This document shows positions 1 through 7,511 of a DNA stretch of 64,000 nucleotides, piece by piece; the first letter of the stretch is position 1, and each line of letters starts with the position of its first letter. Source of the DNA: Pedococcus sp. 5OH_020 (GTDB taxonomy: Bacteria; Actinomycetota; Actinomycetes; Actinomycetales; Dermatophilaceae); assembly GCF_027812955.1 (NCBI RefSeq), contig NZ_JAPYZV010000005.1:310001-374000 (forward strand), in the 5' to 3' direction. The notes beneath the pieces are model-generated. The model had not been told where the DNA came from and did no database searches. It worked only from the letters and a program-made list of their open reading frames with translations. Both the position numbers and the translations under genes were made by a program.

Positions 1-2
1 GC

Positions 3-776
3 CGACCGCCGATCGTCGACCGCGCAACGTGGCAGACGGCCAGAGACGAGCTTCTGGTCCGCGAGAAGGCCCACACTCGCGCGGGCGACGCGCTCGCCGC
101 AGCCCGCCGACGGCTGCCAATGGTGGAGCTCGACGGGACCGTCGAGGTGACCGGACCCGACGGCCCTGTCCCGTTCCTCGACCTGTTCCAGGGCCGCGAC
201 GAGCTCATCGTCTACAAGCACATGTGGTACGACGGCGCGCCGCACCAGGGGCAGTGTGAGGGCTGCACCACGACGGCCTGGCACCTGAAGGACGCCGTCT
301 ATCTCAACGCTCGCGGCGTCTCCTTCGCCGTCCTGACTTCAGGCTCCTGGGACGAGGTGGCTGCCTACGTCGAGTTCATGGGCTACACCCAGCCCTGGTA
401 CTCGGTGCGCGACGTGGAAGCGCCCGTCGGCGAAGAGATGGGCTGCATCGTCAGCTTCCTGCGCGACGGCGAGCGCGTGTTCCTCACCTACTCCACGACG
501 GGCCGAGGCAACGAGGTGGTCAACGGCTCCCTCGCCCTGCTCGACATGACGCCCTACGGTCGCGGCGAGGCGTGGGAGGACAACCCGGAGGGCTGGCCCG
601 TGATCGGCAGTGTGCGGGAGGGACATCCCGCCGACGGGGGCCAGGCCTGCTGGTACTGGCGCTCGGACGCCGACGGGGTGGCCACCTGGGGCCCGACAAG
701 CCGCCCCGTCCCCCAGTGGACCCGCCCCGGGGCGGCCCCCGTCGAGACGCTCGGCCGCCAAGGTCACGACCACTGA
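3..776 (+). CDS. DUF899 thioredoxin-like protein, 5' end outside window
   Basis: The frame is open from the first complete codon, and the residues before the internal ATG at 120 (WQTARDELLVREKAHTRAGD and onward) match the usual N-terminus of DUF899 proteins. The gene therefore starts just outside the window, and 120 is not its start. Members have a thioredoxin-like fold, and their reaction is unknown. Visible conserved parts are YKHMWYDG, a CEGC cysteine pair, the ARGVSFAVLTSG strand and the FLTYSTTGRG segment near the end. It is convergent with the response regulator gene that ends at 820. Family assignment is firm; no function can be inferred. Confidence 0.88.
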   Translation, partial: RPPIVDRATWQTARDELLVREKAHTRAGDALAAARRRLPMVELDGTVEVTGPDGPVPFLDLFQGRDELIVYKHMWYDGAPHQGQCEGCTTTAWHLKDAVYLNARGVSFAVLTSGSWDEVAAYVEFMGYTQPWYSVRDVEAPVGEEMGCIVSFLRDGERVFLTYSTTGRGNEVVNGSLALLDMTPYGRGEAWEDNPEGWPVIGSVREGHPADGGQACWYWRSDADGVATWGPTSRPVPQWTRPGAAPVETLGRQGHDH

Positions 777-819
777 GGCGCTCGCCTGGCCGGCGCAGGG
801 CTGGGAGGGCGCTCCCCGG

Positions 820-1497
820 TCAACCGCGTCGACGCAGGTAGCGGTGTTCGGGGCGACCGGTGGCACCGTACGCGAGGTCCAGGTCGAGCAGCTGCTTCTT
901 CACCAGCGTCGCGAGGTACCGCTGCGCGGTCGGCCTGCTGGCACCCAGGATCTCGGCCACCTCCGCAGCACCGACCGACCCGTCCGCCGTCGTCACGATC
1001 TCCAGCACCCGAGCCATGGTGGGCTGCAGCGACTGCGTTGCGGAGGCGCGCCGGGAGGGCGTCCCGCGAAGGCTGAACAGCGTGTCGATGGTGGGCTGGT
1101 CCGCCTCCGGTGCCCGGTCCACGCGCTCGGCCCACGTGCGGTACGACTCGAGCTGCTCCCGGAGGGCGGCGAAGCTGAACGGCTTCACCAGGTAGTAGAA
1201 CGCCCCGAGCTGCATCGCCGTCCGGACCGAGTCGATGTCGCGGGCCGCGGTCACGGGGAGGAAGTCGGGCACCGGCTCGCCGGACGCGGCGATCCCGCGC
1301 ATGAGGTCGAGCCCCGAGAAGTCAGGCAGGTACATGTCGAGCAGCAGCAGCTGCGGGCGAGTCGACGCCACGAGCTCCCTGGCCTCGCCACCGGAGTGCG
1401 CCTCACCGACAACCTCGAACCCTGGGAGGCGCCGCACGCTCAGGGCGTGGGCATGTGCGACGTGGTAGTCGTCGTCCACCACCAGGACCCGGATCAT
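820..1497 (-). CDS. CitB/DctR-type two-component response regulator
   Basis: A 225-residue regulator. The receiver domain comes first: acidic pocket VVDDD near residues 6-10, phospho-acceptor Asp54 in LLLDMYLPD and the conserved Lys in YYLVKPF. A C-terminal helix-turn-helix of the CitB/DctR/MalR kind follows (VGAAEVAEILGASRPTAQRYL). The ATG at 1497 is chosen because the receiver fold starts right there. The open frame continues upstream but lies inside the kinase gene. The kinase stop is 10 bp upstream, so the pair is an operon. Members normally activate uptake or metabolism of small carboxylates. The divergent ABC importer at 3307 is the obvious target here, by inference. Confidence 0.9.
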   Translation of the reverse strand: MIRVLVVDDDYHVAHAHALSVRRLPGFEVVGEAHSGGEARELVASTRPQLLLLDMYLPDFSGLDLMRGIAASGEPVPDFLPVTAARDIDSVRTAMQLGAFYYLVKPFSFAALREQLESYRTWAERVDRAPEADQPTIDTLFSLRGTPSRRASATQSLQPTMARVLEIVTTADGSVGAAEVAEILGASRPTAQRYLATLVKKQLLDLDLAYGATGRPEHRYLRRRG

Positions 1498-1507
1498 GAC
1501 GCCGCCA

Positions 1508-3115
1508 TCATGACGCGACCTCCCGCACCCGCATCGGCAGCACGACGTCGAACCGGGCGCCCCCCGGCGAGCTGGCGGTGATCGTCCCGCCGGCGCGAGA
1601 GACGAGGCGGTGGACCAGGGCAAGGCCCAGCCCACGCCGCATGGCGCCACGCGGCTCCTTGGTGGAGTAGCCGTCGACGAACACGTCCTGGAGACGGTCC
1701 GCGGGTATGCCGGGACCGCTGTCCATGACAGACAGCCGAACCGTTGAGCCGCTGACGCCGAGGCAGACCGTGACGGTCCCCCGCGGGCTCCGTCCGCTGG
1801 TCGCGGGGTCGTCTGCCACCGCATCCACCGCGTTGTCCACGAGGTTGCCGAGGACTGTCACGATCGGCAGGTCCCCGACCTGGTCTGCGGCAAGGCGGCT
1901 GCTGGGGTCGAGCGAGAGCACGACGTCCCGCTCGGCAGCCACGGTCGTCTTGGCCACCAGTAGCGCTGCCACCACAGGGGATCCGACCCGCGCCCGGATC
2001 TCCTCGCTCGCCATCGCGGTCTCGGACTGAAGCTGGGTGCTGTAGCGCGTGGCCTCCTCCACCTCGCCGAGCTCGAGCAGAACCGCAAGGACGTGAAGAC
2101 GGTTGGAGAACTCGTGCTCCTGGGCGCGCAGGGCGGTCGACAGCCCCTCCATCGAGTCCAGCTGGCGCAGCAGCGCCTCCAGCTCCGTCCGGTCGCGGAT
2201 CGTCACGACCCAGCCCGTGCTCCTGCCTCCGACCGCGACAGGCATGCGGTTCAGGACGAGCAGATGCTCGTCCGTGACGGCGACGAGGTCCGACCCGGTG
2301 ACCTCTCCGGTGACGATGCGCTGCAGGCGACCAGGCGCCAGGACCTCCTCGACGCGCTGACCCAGCGCAGCGGACTCAAGCCCTAGGAGCCGTCGGGCCT
2401 CGTCGTTGAGCACGTTGATCGCGCCCTTGGCATCGACCCCGAGTACGCCCTCGCGGACGCCGTGCAGCATGGCTTCGCGCTCCTGCATGAGCGCGGCGAT
2501 CTCCGCCGGCTCCACCCCGAACGTCACCCGCTTGATGGCTCTCGCGAGGAGCAACGAGGCCGCCACCCCGAAGGCGAGCGCGATGGAGCTGTACGCGACG
2601 ATGTCGAGGACCTCCGCCTTGAGCCGCACGCTGACCTCGGACTCCAGCAGGCCCACGGAGACCTCCCCCACTGCGCGGCCCGAGCCGTCGAGGACCGGCG
2701 CTCGTGCGTTGGCCGACCTGCCGAGGCTGCCCTCGTCGATGCCGGTGTGGACCTTGCCGTCGAGCGCCGCAACCGGCTCCTCGATGCGACGGCCGACGAG
2801 CGCCGGGTTCGGGTGCGAGTGGCGGATCCCGGCGCGGTCGATGATCACGACGTATGACGCACCGGTGCCGGCCCGGACGCTCTCGGCCAGCCGGTTGAGC
2901 GTCTTGCCTGGGTCGCCGTCGGTGAGCGCGCGGGCGACTGCCGGGTCACGGCCCAGCGTGGTGGCGATCGAGGCCGCCTGCTCGGTGGCATGGACGTCCG
3001 CCATCCGGGTGGTCAGGCGCGTGAAGAGTGCGAACCCGACCGCCAGGGTAACCACGACGATTCCGAGTACTGCCACCAGGATGCGCGACGCGAGCGTCCT
3101 GGCGAGCCGCGGCAT
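1508..3115 (-). CDS. CitA/DcuS-like sensor histidine kinase with periplasmic Cache domain
   Basis: A 535-residue kinase. It has a short cytoplasmic N-terminus, a transmembrane helix (residues about 10-30), an extracytoplasmic sensor domain resembling CitA/DcuS single-Cache domains, a second helix (about 185-205), a cytoplasmic PAS domain, a SpoOB-type histidine box (QEHEFSNRLHV) and a HATPase domain with NLVDNAVDAV and DSGPGIP. The start at 3115 is preferred over the longer frame to 3307 because it follows a GGAGAGG ribosome site and places the first helix near the N-terminus. The family senses citrate, C4-dicarboxylates and similar ligands. The ligand here is unknown. Confidence 0.9.
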   Translation of the reverse strand: MPRLARTLASRILVAVLGIVVVTLAVGFALFTRLTTRMADVHATEQAASIATTLGRDPAVARALTDGDPGKTLNRLAESVRAGTGASYVVIIDRAGIRHSHPNPALVGRRIEEPVAALDGKVHTGIDEGSLGRSANARAPVLDGSGRAVGEVSVGLLESEVSVRLKAEVLDIVAYSSIALAFGVAASLLLARAIKRVTFGVEPAEIAALMQEREAMLHGVREGVLGVDAKGAINVLNDEARRLLGLESAALGQRVEEVLAPGRLQRIVTGEVTGSDLVAVTDEHLLVLNRMPVAVGGRSTGWVVTIRDRTELEALLRQLDSMEGLSTALRAQEHEFSNRLHVLAVLLELGEVEEATRYSTQLQSETAMASEEIRARVGSPVVAALLVAKTTVAAERDVVLSLDPSSRLAADQVGDLPIVTVLGNLVDNAVDAVADDPATSGRSPRGTVTVCLGVSGSTVRLSVMDSGPGIPADRLQDVFVDGYSTKEPRGAMRRGLGLALVHRLVSRAGGTITASSPGGARFDVVLPMRVREVAS

Positions 3116-3204
3116 ACCTCTCCTTCGACCACACCCCAGGCCGGGGCACCGGCCGGCGACCACGGTGGCGCCGCTCCCAGCATGACTGAGCAGATCGCAC
3201 AAAA

Positions 3205-3230
3205 CCATCTCTATCGCGGCTATCTCTCCG
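3205..3230. promoter_or_regulatory. Imperfect direct repeat between kinase and importer genes
   Basis: Two similar elements, CCATCTCTATCG (3205-3216) and CTATCTCTCCG (3220-3230), lie about 15 bp apart in the divergent intergenic region 3116-3306, in a locally AT-richer patch. Repeats of this kind could be half-sites for the adjacent response regulator. There is no experimental or family-level motif to confirm it. Confidence 0.25.
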
Positions 3231-3306
3231 AACGAGCACAACGGTTCCGGGCGTGGCCCGCCGCTCCTTACGGTGACGCAACTCAACGAGGAGAGAGGTC
3301 GGGCCA

Positions 3307-4116
3307 ATGGCGGCCATCGAGCTGAGAAACGTGACCAAGAAGTTCGCCACAGCGGACGGCGGGACCTACACCGCGATCAAGGACCTGTCGCTGACGGTCG
3401 AGGAGGGCCAGTTCTGCGCCGTCGTCGGTCCCACCGGCTGCGGCAAGTCCACCACCCTGACGCTGGTCTCCGGTCTGGAGCGCCCGTCGCGTGGAGAGGC
3501 GCTCGTCCACGGTGAGCCCGTGCGGGGCATCGACATCGAGACCGGCTTCGTGTTCCAGCAGGATGCCGTCTTCCCGTGGCGCTCGGTGCTGGACAACGTC
3601 GCCGCCGGGCCTGTCTACCGCGGTGCCGGCCGCTCCGAGGCGACCCGGCTCGCACGGGACTGGCTGCGCCGGGTGGGGCTCTCGGGCTTCGAGGACCGCT
3701 ACCCGCACCAGCTGTCGGGCGGCATGCGCAAGCGGGTCGCCCTGGCGCAGTCGCTCATCAACCAGCCCCGCGTGCTGCTCATGGACGAGCCGTTCAGCGC
3801 CCTCGACGTCCAGACCCGCGCGATCATGTCGACCGAGCTGTTGCAGCTGTGGGACCAGACGAAGCCCGCGGTGGTGTTCGTCACCCACGACCTCGAGGAG
3901 GCCATCGCCCTCGCCGACAAGGTGGTCGTGATCACTGCCGGGCCTGGGACGGTGAAGGCCGAGTTCGAGATCGACCTGCCGAGACCGCGAGTGGTCCAGG
4001 AGATCCGTTTCCAGCCGGCGTTCACGCGCATCTACGAACAGGTGTGGGAGGCCCTTCGGGCCGAGGTTGCCGAGGCGTACGCCCGCACGACCCGCGTGGC
4101 GGAGCTGGCGTCATGA
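3307..4116 (+). CDS. ABC importer ATP-binding protein, nitrate/sulfonate/taurine type
   Basis: A 269-residue ATPase with Walker A GPTGCGKST, Q-loop VFQQDAVFPW, signature LSGGMRKRV and Walker B LLMDEPFSALD, then the H-loop VTHDLEEAI. The length and the FPW after the Q-loop are typical of NrtD/SsuB/TauB ATPases. The start follows an AGGAGAG ribosome site. The permease start overlaps its stop by 4 bases (ATGA), and a binding-protein gene follows, so this is a complete three-gene importer. The substrate is not evident; candidates for the family include sulfonates, nitrate, thiamine precursors and aromatic acids. It is divergent from the CitAB-like system, which probably controls it. Confidence 0.92.
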   Translation: MAAIELRNVTKKFATADGGTYTAIKDLSLTVEEGQFCAVVGPTGCGKSTTLTLVSGLERPSRGEALVHGEPVRGIDIETGFVFQQDAVFPWRSVLDNVAAGPVYRGAGRSEATRLARDWLRRVGLSGFEDRYPHQLSGGMRKRVALAQSLINQPRVLLMDEPFSALDVQTRAIMSTELLQLWDQTKPAVVFVTHDLEEAIALADKVVVITAGPGTVKAEFEIDLPRPRVVQEIRFQPAFTRIYEQVWEALRAEVAEAYARTTRVAELAS

Positions 4117-5018
4117 CGGACCTGCACACGCCCGTGACGCCGAGTGCCCACCCCGCACCTCTCGGCACTCCGCCCGACGAGGTACAGCCCGCAGAAGCCA
4201 AGTCCGGTATGGCCGCCGCCCGGCGGCGGCGGGTCGTGATGGCCGGCCTGCGCGTGGGCATCGTCGCCGTACTGCTGGTGACCTGGCAGCTGTGCGTCAA
4301 CGCCAAGCTGGTGGACCCCTTCTTCTGGGGCGAGCCCTCCGGCGTCTGGGCGTCGCTGCGGGACTGGGTGACCATCGGCACCCCGCAGGGGTCGCTCGGG
4401 GACCAGATCCTCGTCACCCTCGAGGAGGCGGTGCTCGGGTTCGCCGTGGGCTCGGTCCTGGGTGTCGTCTGCGGCATCGCGTTGGGGCGCGTCCGCCTGT
4501 TGGCAGAGCTGTTCGGCCCGTTCCTCAAGGCGGCCAACTCGATCCCGCGCATCATCCTGGGCTCGATCTTCACCGTGGCGTTCGGCTTCGGCATCCAGTC
4601 CAAGGTGATCCTCGCAGTCGTCCTGGTGTTCTTCGGCGTCTTCTTCAACGCCTTCCAGGGCGCTCGTGAGGTCGACCGGAACCTCATCGCCAACGCCAGG
4701 CTCCTCGGCGCCTCCCGCTGGCGCGTCACGCGGGACGTCGTCCTCCCCTCCGCGTTCACCTGGATCCTGGCGAGTCTGCACATCAGCTTCGGCTTCGCGC
4801 TCATCGGTGCGCTGGTCGGCGAGATCCTCGGAGCCAACCGTGGCTTGGGGCTGCTGATCCGCTCGTCGCAGAACAACTTCGACATGAACGGGGTCCTGGC
4901 CGGGATGGTGCTCGTCGCCGTCATCGCCCTGACCGCCGAAGCCCTCATCACCCTCCTGGAGCGCCGCCTCCTGCGCTGGCGGCCTCCCCAGACCCACGGA
5001 GGGGCAGCCGTCGAGTGA
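4113..5018 (+). CDS. ABC importer permease, SsuC/TauC family
   Basis: A 301-residue membrane permease. A proline- and alanine-rich cytoplasmic N-terminus of about 35 residues is followed by six likely helices, starting with the segment around VGIVAVLLVTWQ. The cytoplasmic coupling motif EAA-like loop is visible at NARLLGASRWRVTRDVVLPSA. The start at 4113 overlaps the ATPase stop by 4 bases. It pairs with the ATPase at 3307 and the lipoprotein at 5092. Confidence 0.9.
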   Translation: MTDLHTPVTPSAHPAPLGTPPDEVQPAEAKSGMAAARRRRVVMAGLRVGIVAVLLVTWQLCVNAKLVDPFFWGEPSGVWASLRDWVTIGTPQGSLGDQILVTLEEAVLGFAVGSVLGVVCGIALGRVRLLAELFGPFLKAANSIPRIILGSIFTVAFGFGIQSKVILAVVLVFFGVFFNAFQGAREVDRNLIANARLLGASRWRVTRDVVLPSAFTWILASLHISFGFALIGALVGEILGANRGLGLLIRSSQNNFDMNGVLAGMVLVAVIALTAEALITLLERRLLRWRPPQTHGGAAVE

Positions 5019-5091
5019 GCCACGGCCGCCAGGACGGCATACCCGCATTTCCCCGGCACACAGCCAAACCCGTACTCAGTAGGAGAGCTCA

Positions 5092-6150
5092 ATGAACATC
5101 ACACGTCTCTGCGCCGCCGGCGCCGCATTGCTTGCATCCACCACCATGGCGGCCTGCGCCAACAACGCCGCAGGCGTCCAGTCGTCCTCGTCGAAACCCG
5201 CCGCCAACGCACCCACCGTCACCATCATGGTGGGCGGCATGAGCAAGCAGATCTACCTGCCGTTCATGCTCGCCAAGGAGCTGGGGTACTACGAGAAGGC
5301 CGGAGTGAACGTCAACCTCATCGATGAGCCGGCCGGTGGGGACGCCACCCAGAACATGCTGGCGGGCCAGGTCCAGGGAGTCGGCGGCTTCTACGACCAC
5401 AACATCGCCCTGCAGGCACAGGGGAAGTCGTCCGAAGCGGTGGTGTCGATGCTTCAGATCCCCGGTGAGGTGGAGCTCTGCCGCAGCGACCTCAAGGGAA
5501 AGGTCACCAGCCCCGCCGACTTCAAGGGACTCTCCCTCGGGATCACGGACACTGGTTCCTCCACCGACTTCCTCACGCAGTACCTCACCAAGAAGGCGGG
5601 CGTCGACCCGGCCGCCACGACGCGCAGAGGCGTCGGCGCCGGCCAGACCTTCATCGCCGCCATGAAGCAGAAGGCCATCGCGTGCGGCATGACGACGGAG
5701 CCCACGGTGTCGCAGGCCCTCTCGGACAAGACCGCCTTCATCCTTCTCGACATGCGCACCGCAGCCGGCTCGAAGGCGGCGCTCGGCGGCACCTACCCCG
5801 CCACGTCGCTGTACATGCAGACCGAGTGGGTCAACAGCCACAAGGACACCGTGCAGAAGCTGGTCAACGCGTACGTCTCCACGCTGACCTGGATCCAGGG
5901 CCACACCCCCGCGGAGATCGCCGACAAGATGCCGGCCGACTACTACAAGGGCGTCGGGAAGCCGGCCTACATCCATGCGCTGACCAGTGAGAAGGGCATC
6001 TTCAACCCGACCGGCCTCATGCCGGAGGACGGCCCCAAGACGTGCCTGGCCGTGCTGGGCGAGTTCAACCCCAAGGTGCAGGGGAAGTCGATCGACCTCA
6101 CCAAGACCTACACCAACGAGTTCGTGAGCGCGGCGACGCCCGTCAGCTGA
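5092..6150 (+). CDS. Solute-binding lipoprotein of the SsuA/TauA/NMT1 type
   Basis: A 352-residue binding protein. The signal peptide ends in a lipobox-like TTMAAC, so Cys22 is the likely lipidated residue. The mature part begins with the typical strand VTIMVGGMSKQIYLPFMLAKELGYYEKAGV seen in NMT1/SsuA-like proteins [20-residue core IYLPFMLAKELGYYEKAGVN]. An AGGAGAG ribosome site lies 5 bases before the ATG. It is the third gene of the importer, 73 bp after the permease. The ligand cannot be read from the sequence; the CitA-like sensor nearby hints at a small carboxylate, but that is inference. Confidence 0.9.
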   Translation: MNITRLCAAGAALLASTTMAACANNAAGVQSSSSKPAANAPTVTIMVGGMSKQIYLPFMLAKELGYYEKAGVNVNLIDEPAGGDATQNMLAGQVQGVGGFYDHNIALQAQGKSSEAVVSMLQIPGEVELCRSDLKGKVTSPADFKGLSLGITDTGSSTDFLTQYLTKKAGVDPAATTRRGVGAGQTFIAAMKQKAIACGMTTEPTVSQALSDKTAFILLDMRTAAGSKAALGGTYPATSLYMQTEWVNSHKDTVQKLVNAYVSTLTWIQGHTPAEIADKMPADYYKGVGKPAYIHALTSEKGIFNPTGLMPEDGPKTCLAVLGEFNPKVQGKSIDLTKTYTNEFVSAATPVS

Positions 6151-6202
6151 CCCCACCGGTCCTGCCTCCTGCCAGGCCTCGCAGGCCTCGCCAAGGCCAT
6201 CC

Positions 6203-7174
6203 TCACGACCGACGATGTCCCGAGACACCCGCCAACGGTGTCTCGGGACGTCGCAGCTCAGGGGCATCGCCCTTGAGGCGCAGCGTGTGTCGCAGGATGC
6301 CCATGACAAGAATGACGATGAGAAGCTGCGTCGACAGGGCGCCGAGGGCGGTGTCCAGCTCTTTCACCGGCTCGGTGGACACCGCGCTCGGCACGCCTGG
6401 CAGCAGGGCCGCCGCGAGGGCCAGCCACGTCACGGCATGGACGCAGCCCGCGACCTTGCGTACGGCGGTCGACCCTGCCGCCGTCGGTCGTCCGTCGAAC
6501 TTTCCCGGCGGCCGGTCCCCGGTGAAGAAGGTCTTGTAGGTCTCGATCGTGGCGATCGCCGCACCGGCGGATGCCAGGCTCAGGAGGAGCCAGTCCTCGG
6601 TGCGCATGGACAGCGGCACCGCCCACGCCGTCGCCACCGCCGGGCTTCGGAGGAACTTCCAGCTGCTGAAGCCCTCGATGGGTGCATCCTTCCAGGCGCC
6701 ACCGACCGCCGTGGCCCATCCCGACCCTCCCCCCACCACGACGACGACGAGCCAGCTCGACAGGGACGACGAGACGTCGGCCCAGCGCAACGCCAATGCT
6801 GCGCCGCCGAGAGCGGCAAGCAGAAGGAGACCCGCCGCATACCGGATGGTGCGGTGGTCGACCGGGCGACCGCGGAACGCCAGACGCATGGGGATGGTGA
6901 AGGAGCTCTGGTCGTTCTCCCGCAGGATGGACTTCCAGCCCTCCGTCGCCAGGCGCTCCAGTGCATAGACCGTGAACGCCACGACGACGACATCCCGGCC
7001 GGTGGGGAACGGCCATACCCGGACCAGGGCGACGGCGAGCGCCACCGCCAGGACGATGCTGCGCAGGCACCTCGCCCAGTGGAACCCTTCGAACGGCGAG
7101 TCCTTGTACGCGCCCCAGGTCGCGGCGTGCATGCCCGCGAAGCATCCCATGACCACCCAGCCGAAGGTCGACAT
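6203..7174 (-). CDS. Multi-pass membrane protein with internal duplication, function unknown
   Basis: A 323-residue protein with about eight hydrophobic segments. I do not recognise the family. Its two halves repeat a signature: WGAYKDSPFEGFHWARCLRS near residue 20 and GGAWKDAPIEGFSSWKFLRS near residue 160, each followed by a hydrophobic helix and later by an E-x-x-K motif (ATEGWKS near 90, IETYKTFF near 225). This points to an ancient duplication giving a pseudo-twofold membrane fold, with charged K-D and E residues that could line a shared site. It stands alone on the minus strand. Its last codons overlap the terminator hairpin of the convergent importer operon. Confidence 0.75.
   Translation of the reverse strand: MSTFGWVVMGCFAGMHAATWGAYKDSPFEGFHWARCLRSIVLAVALAVALVRVWPFPTGRDVVVVAFTVYALERLATEGWKSILRENDQSSFTIPMRLAFRGRPVDHRTIRYAAGLLLLAALGGAALALRWADVSSSLSSWLVVVVVGGGSGWATAVGGAWKDAPIEGFSSWKFLRSPAVATAWAVPLSMRTEDWLLLSLASAGAAIATIETYKTFFTGDRPPGKFDGRPTAAGSTAVRKVAGCVHAVTWLALAAALLPGVPSAVSTEPVKELDTALGALSTQLLIVILVMGILRHTLRLKGDAPELRRPETPLAGVSGHRRS
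6217..6249 (+). terminator. GC-rich hairpin terminator after the importer operon
   Basis: A perfect 13-bp stem, GTCCCGAGACACC with GGTGTCTCGGGAC, encloses a 7-base loop, 66 bp after the binding-protein stop. There is no U-tract, as is common for actinobacterial terminators. It lies inside the 3' end of the convergent gene at 6203 and can fold on both strands. Confidence 0.7.
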
Positions 7175-7511
7175 CGAAGGCCACTCCTCTCAGTTGCGGG
7201 GCCCTCTGGCACCGCTCCCCGGCGAGAGGAGGGCGCCCATGTAGCGTCGGCCGGTGCGCGAGTGACTCGCGTCAGCGCTGCAGCCGGTGTGTGTCGTCCC
7301 GGGGGTGAGCGGCGCGTGGACCTGAAGACGACGGGGCTCGTCCGATCGATGTCGTAGGCCTGTCATCCGCGTGCTGGAGACCGCCCTCGGGCACAGGGGT
7401 GATCTTTGGTCCGGCCGTCGCTAGAGCTGCGGGTTCATCTGCTGGACAAGCGATTCGGCCCCTAGCGTGGAGCGGGTAGCTGCACCGAGTCCCCTTGCTG
7501 AGAGGCCTGCC
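7175..7511. other. Divergent intergenic region with a 15-bp perfect palindrome
   Basis: These 337 bases separate the membrane protein gene (minus) from the oxidase gene (plus) and contain no credible gene. The one clear element is the perfect odd palindrome CGCGAGTGACTCGCG at 7257-7271, which could be an operator for either gene. I found no convincing -35/-10 pair. Confidence 0.5.

Noticed and set aside
610-1581. 323-aa plus-strand frame across the response regulator gene
   Set aside because: It is antisense to a clear receiver/HTH protein and shows only Arg/Gly/Pro-rich shadow composition.
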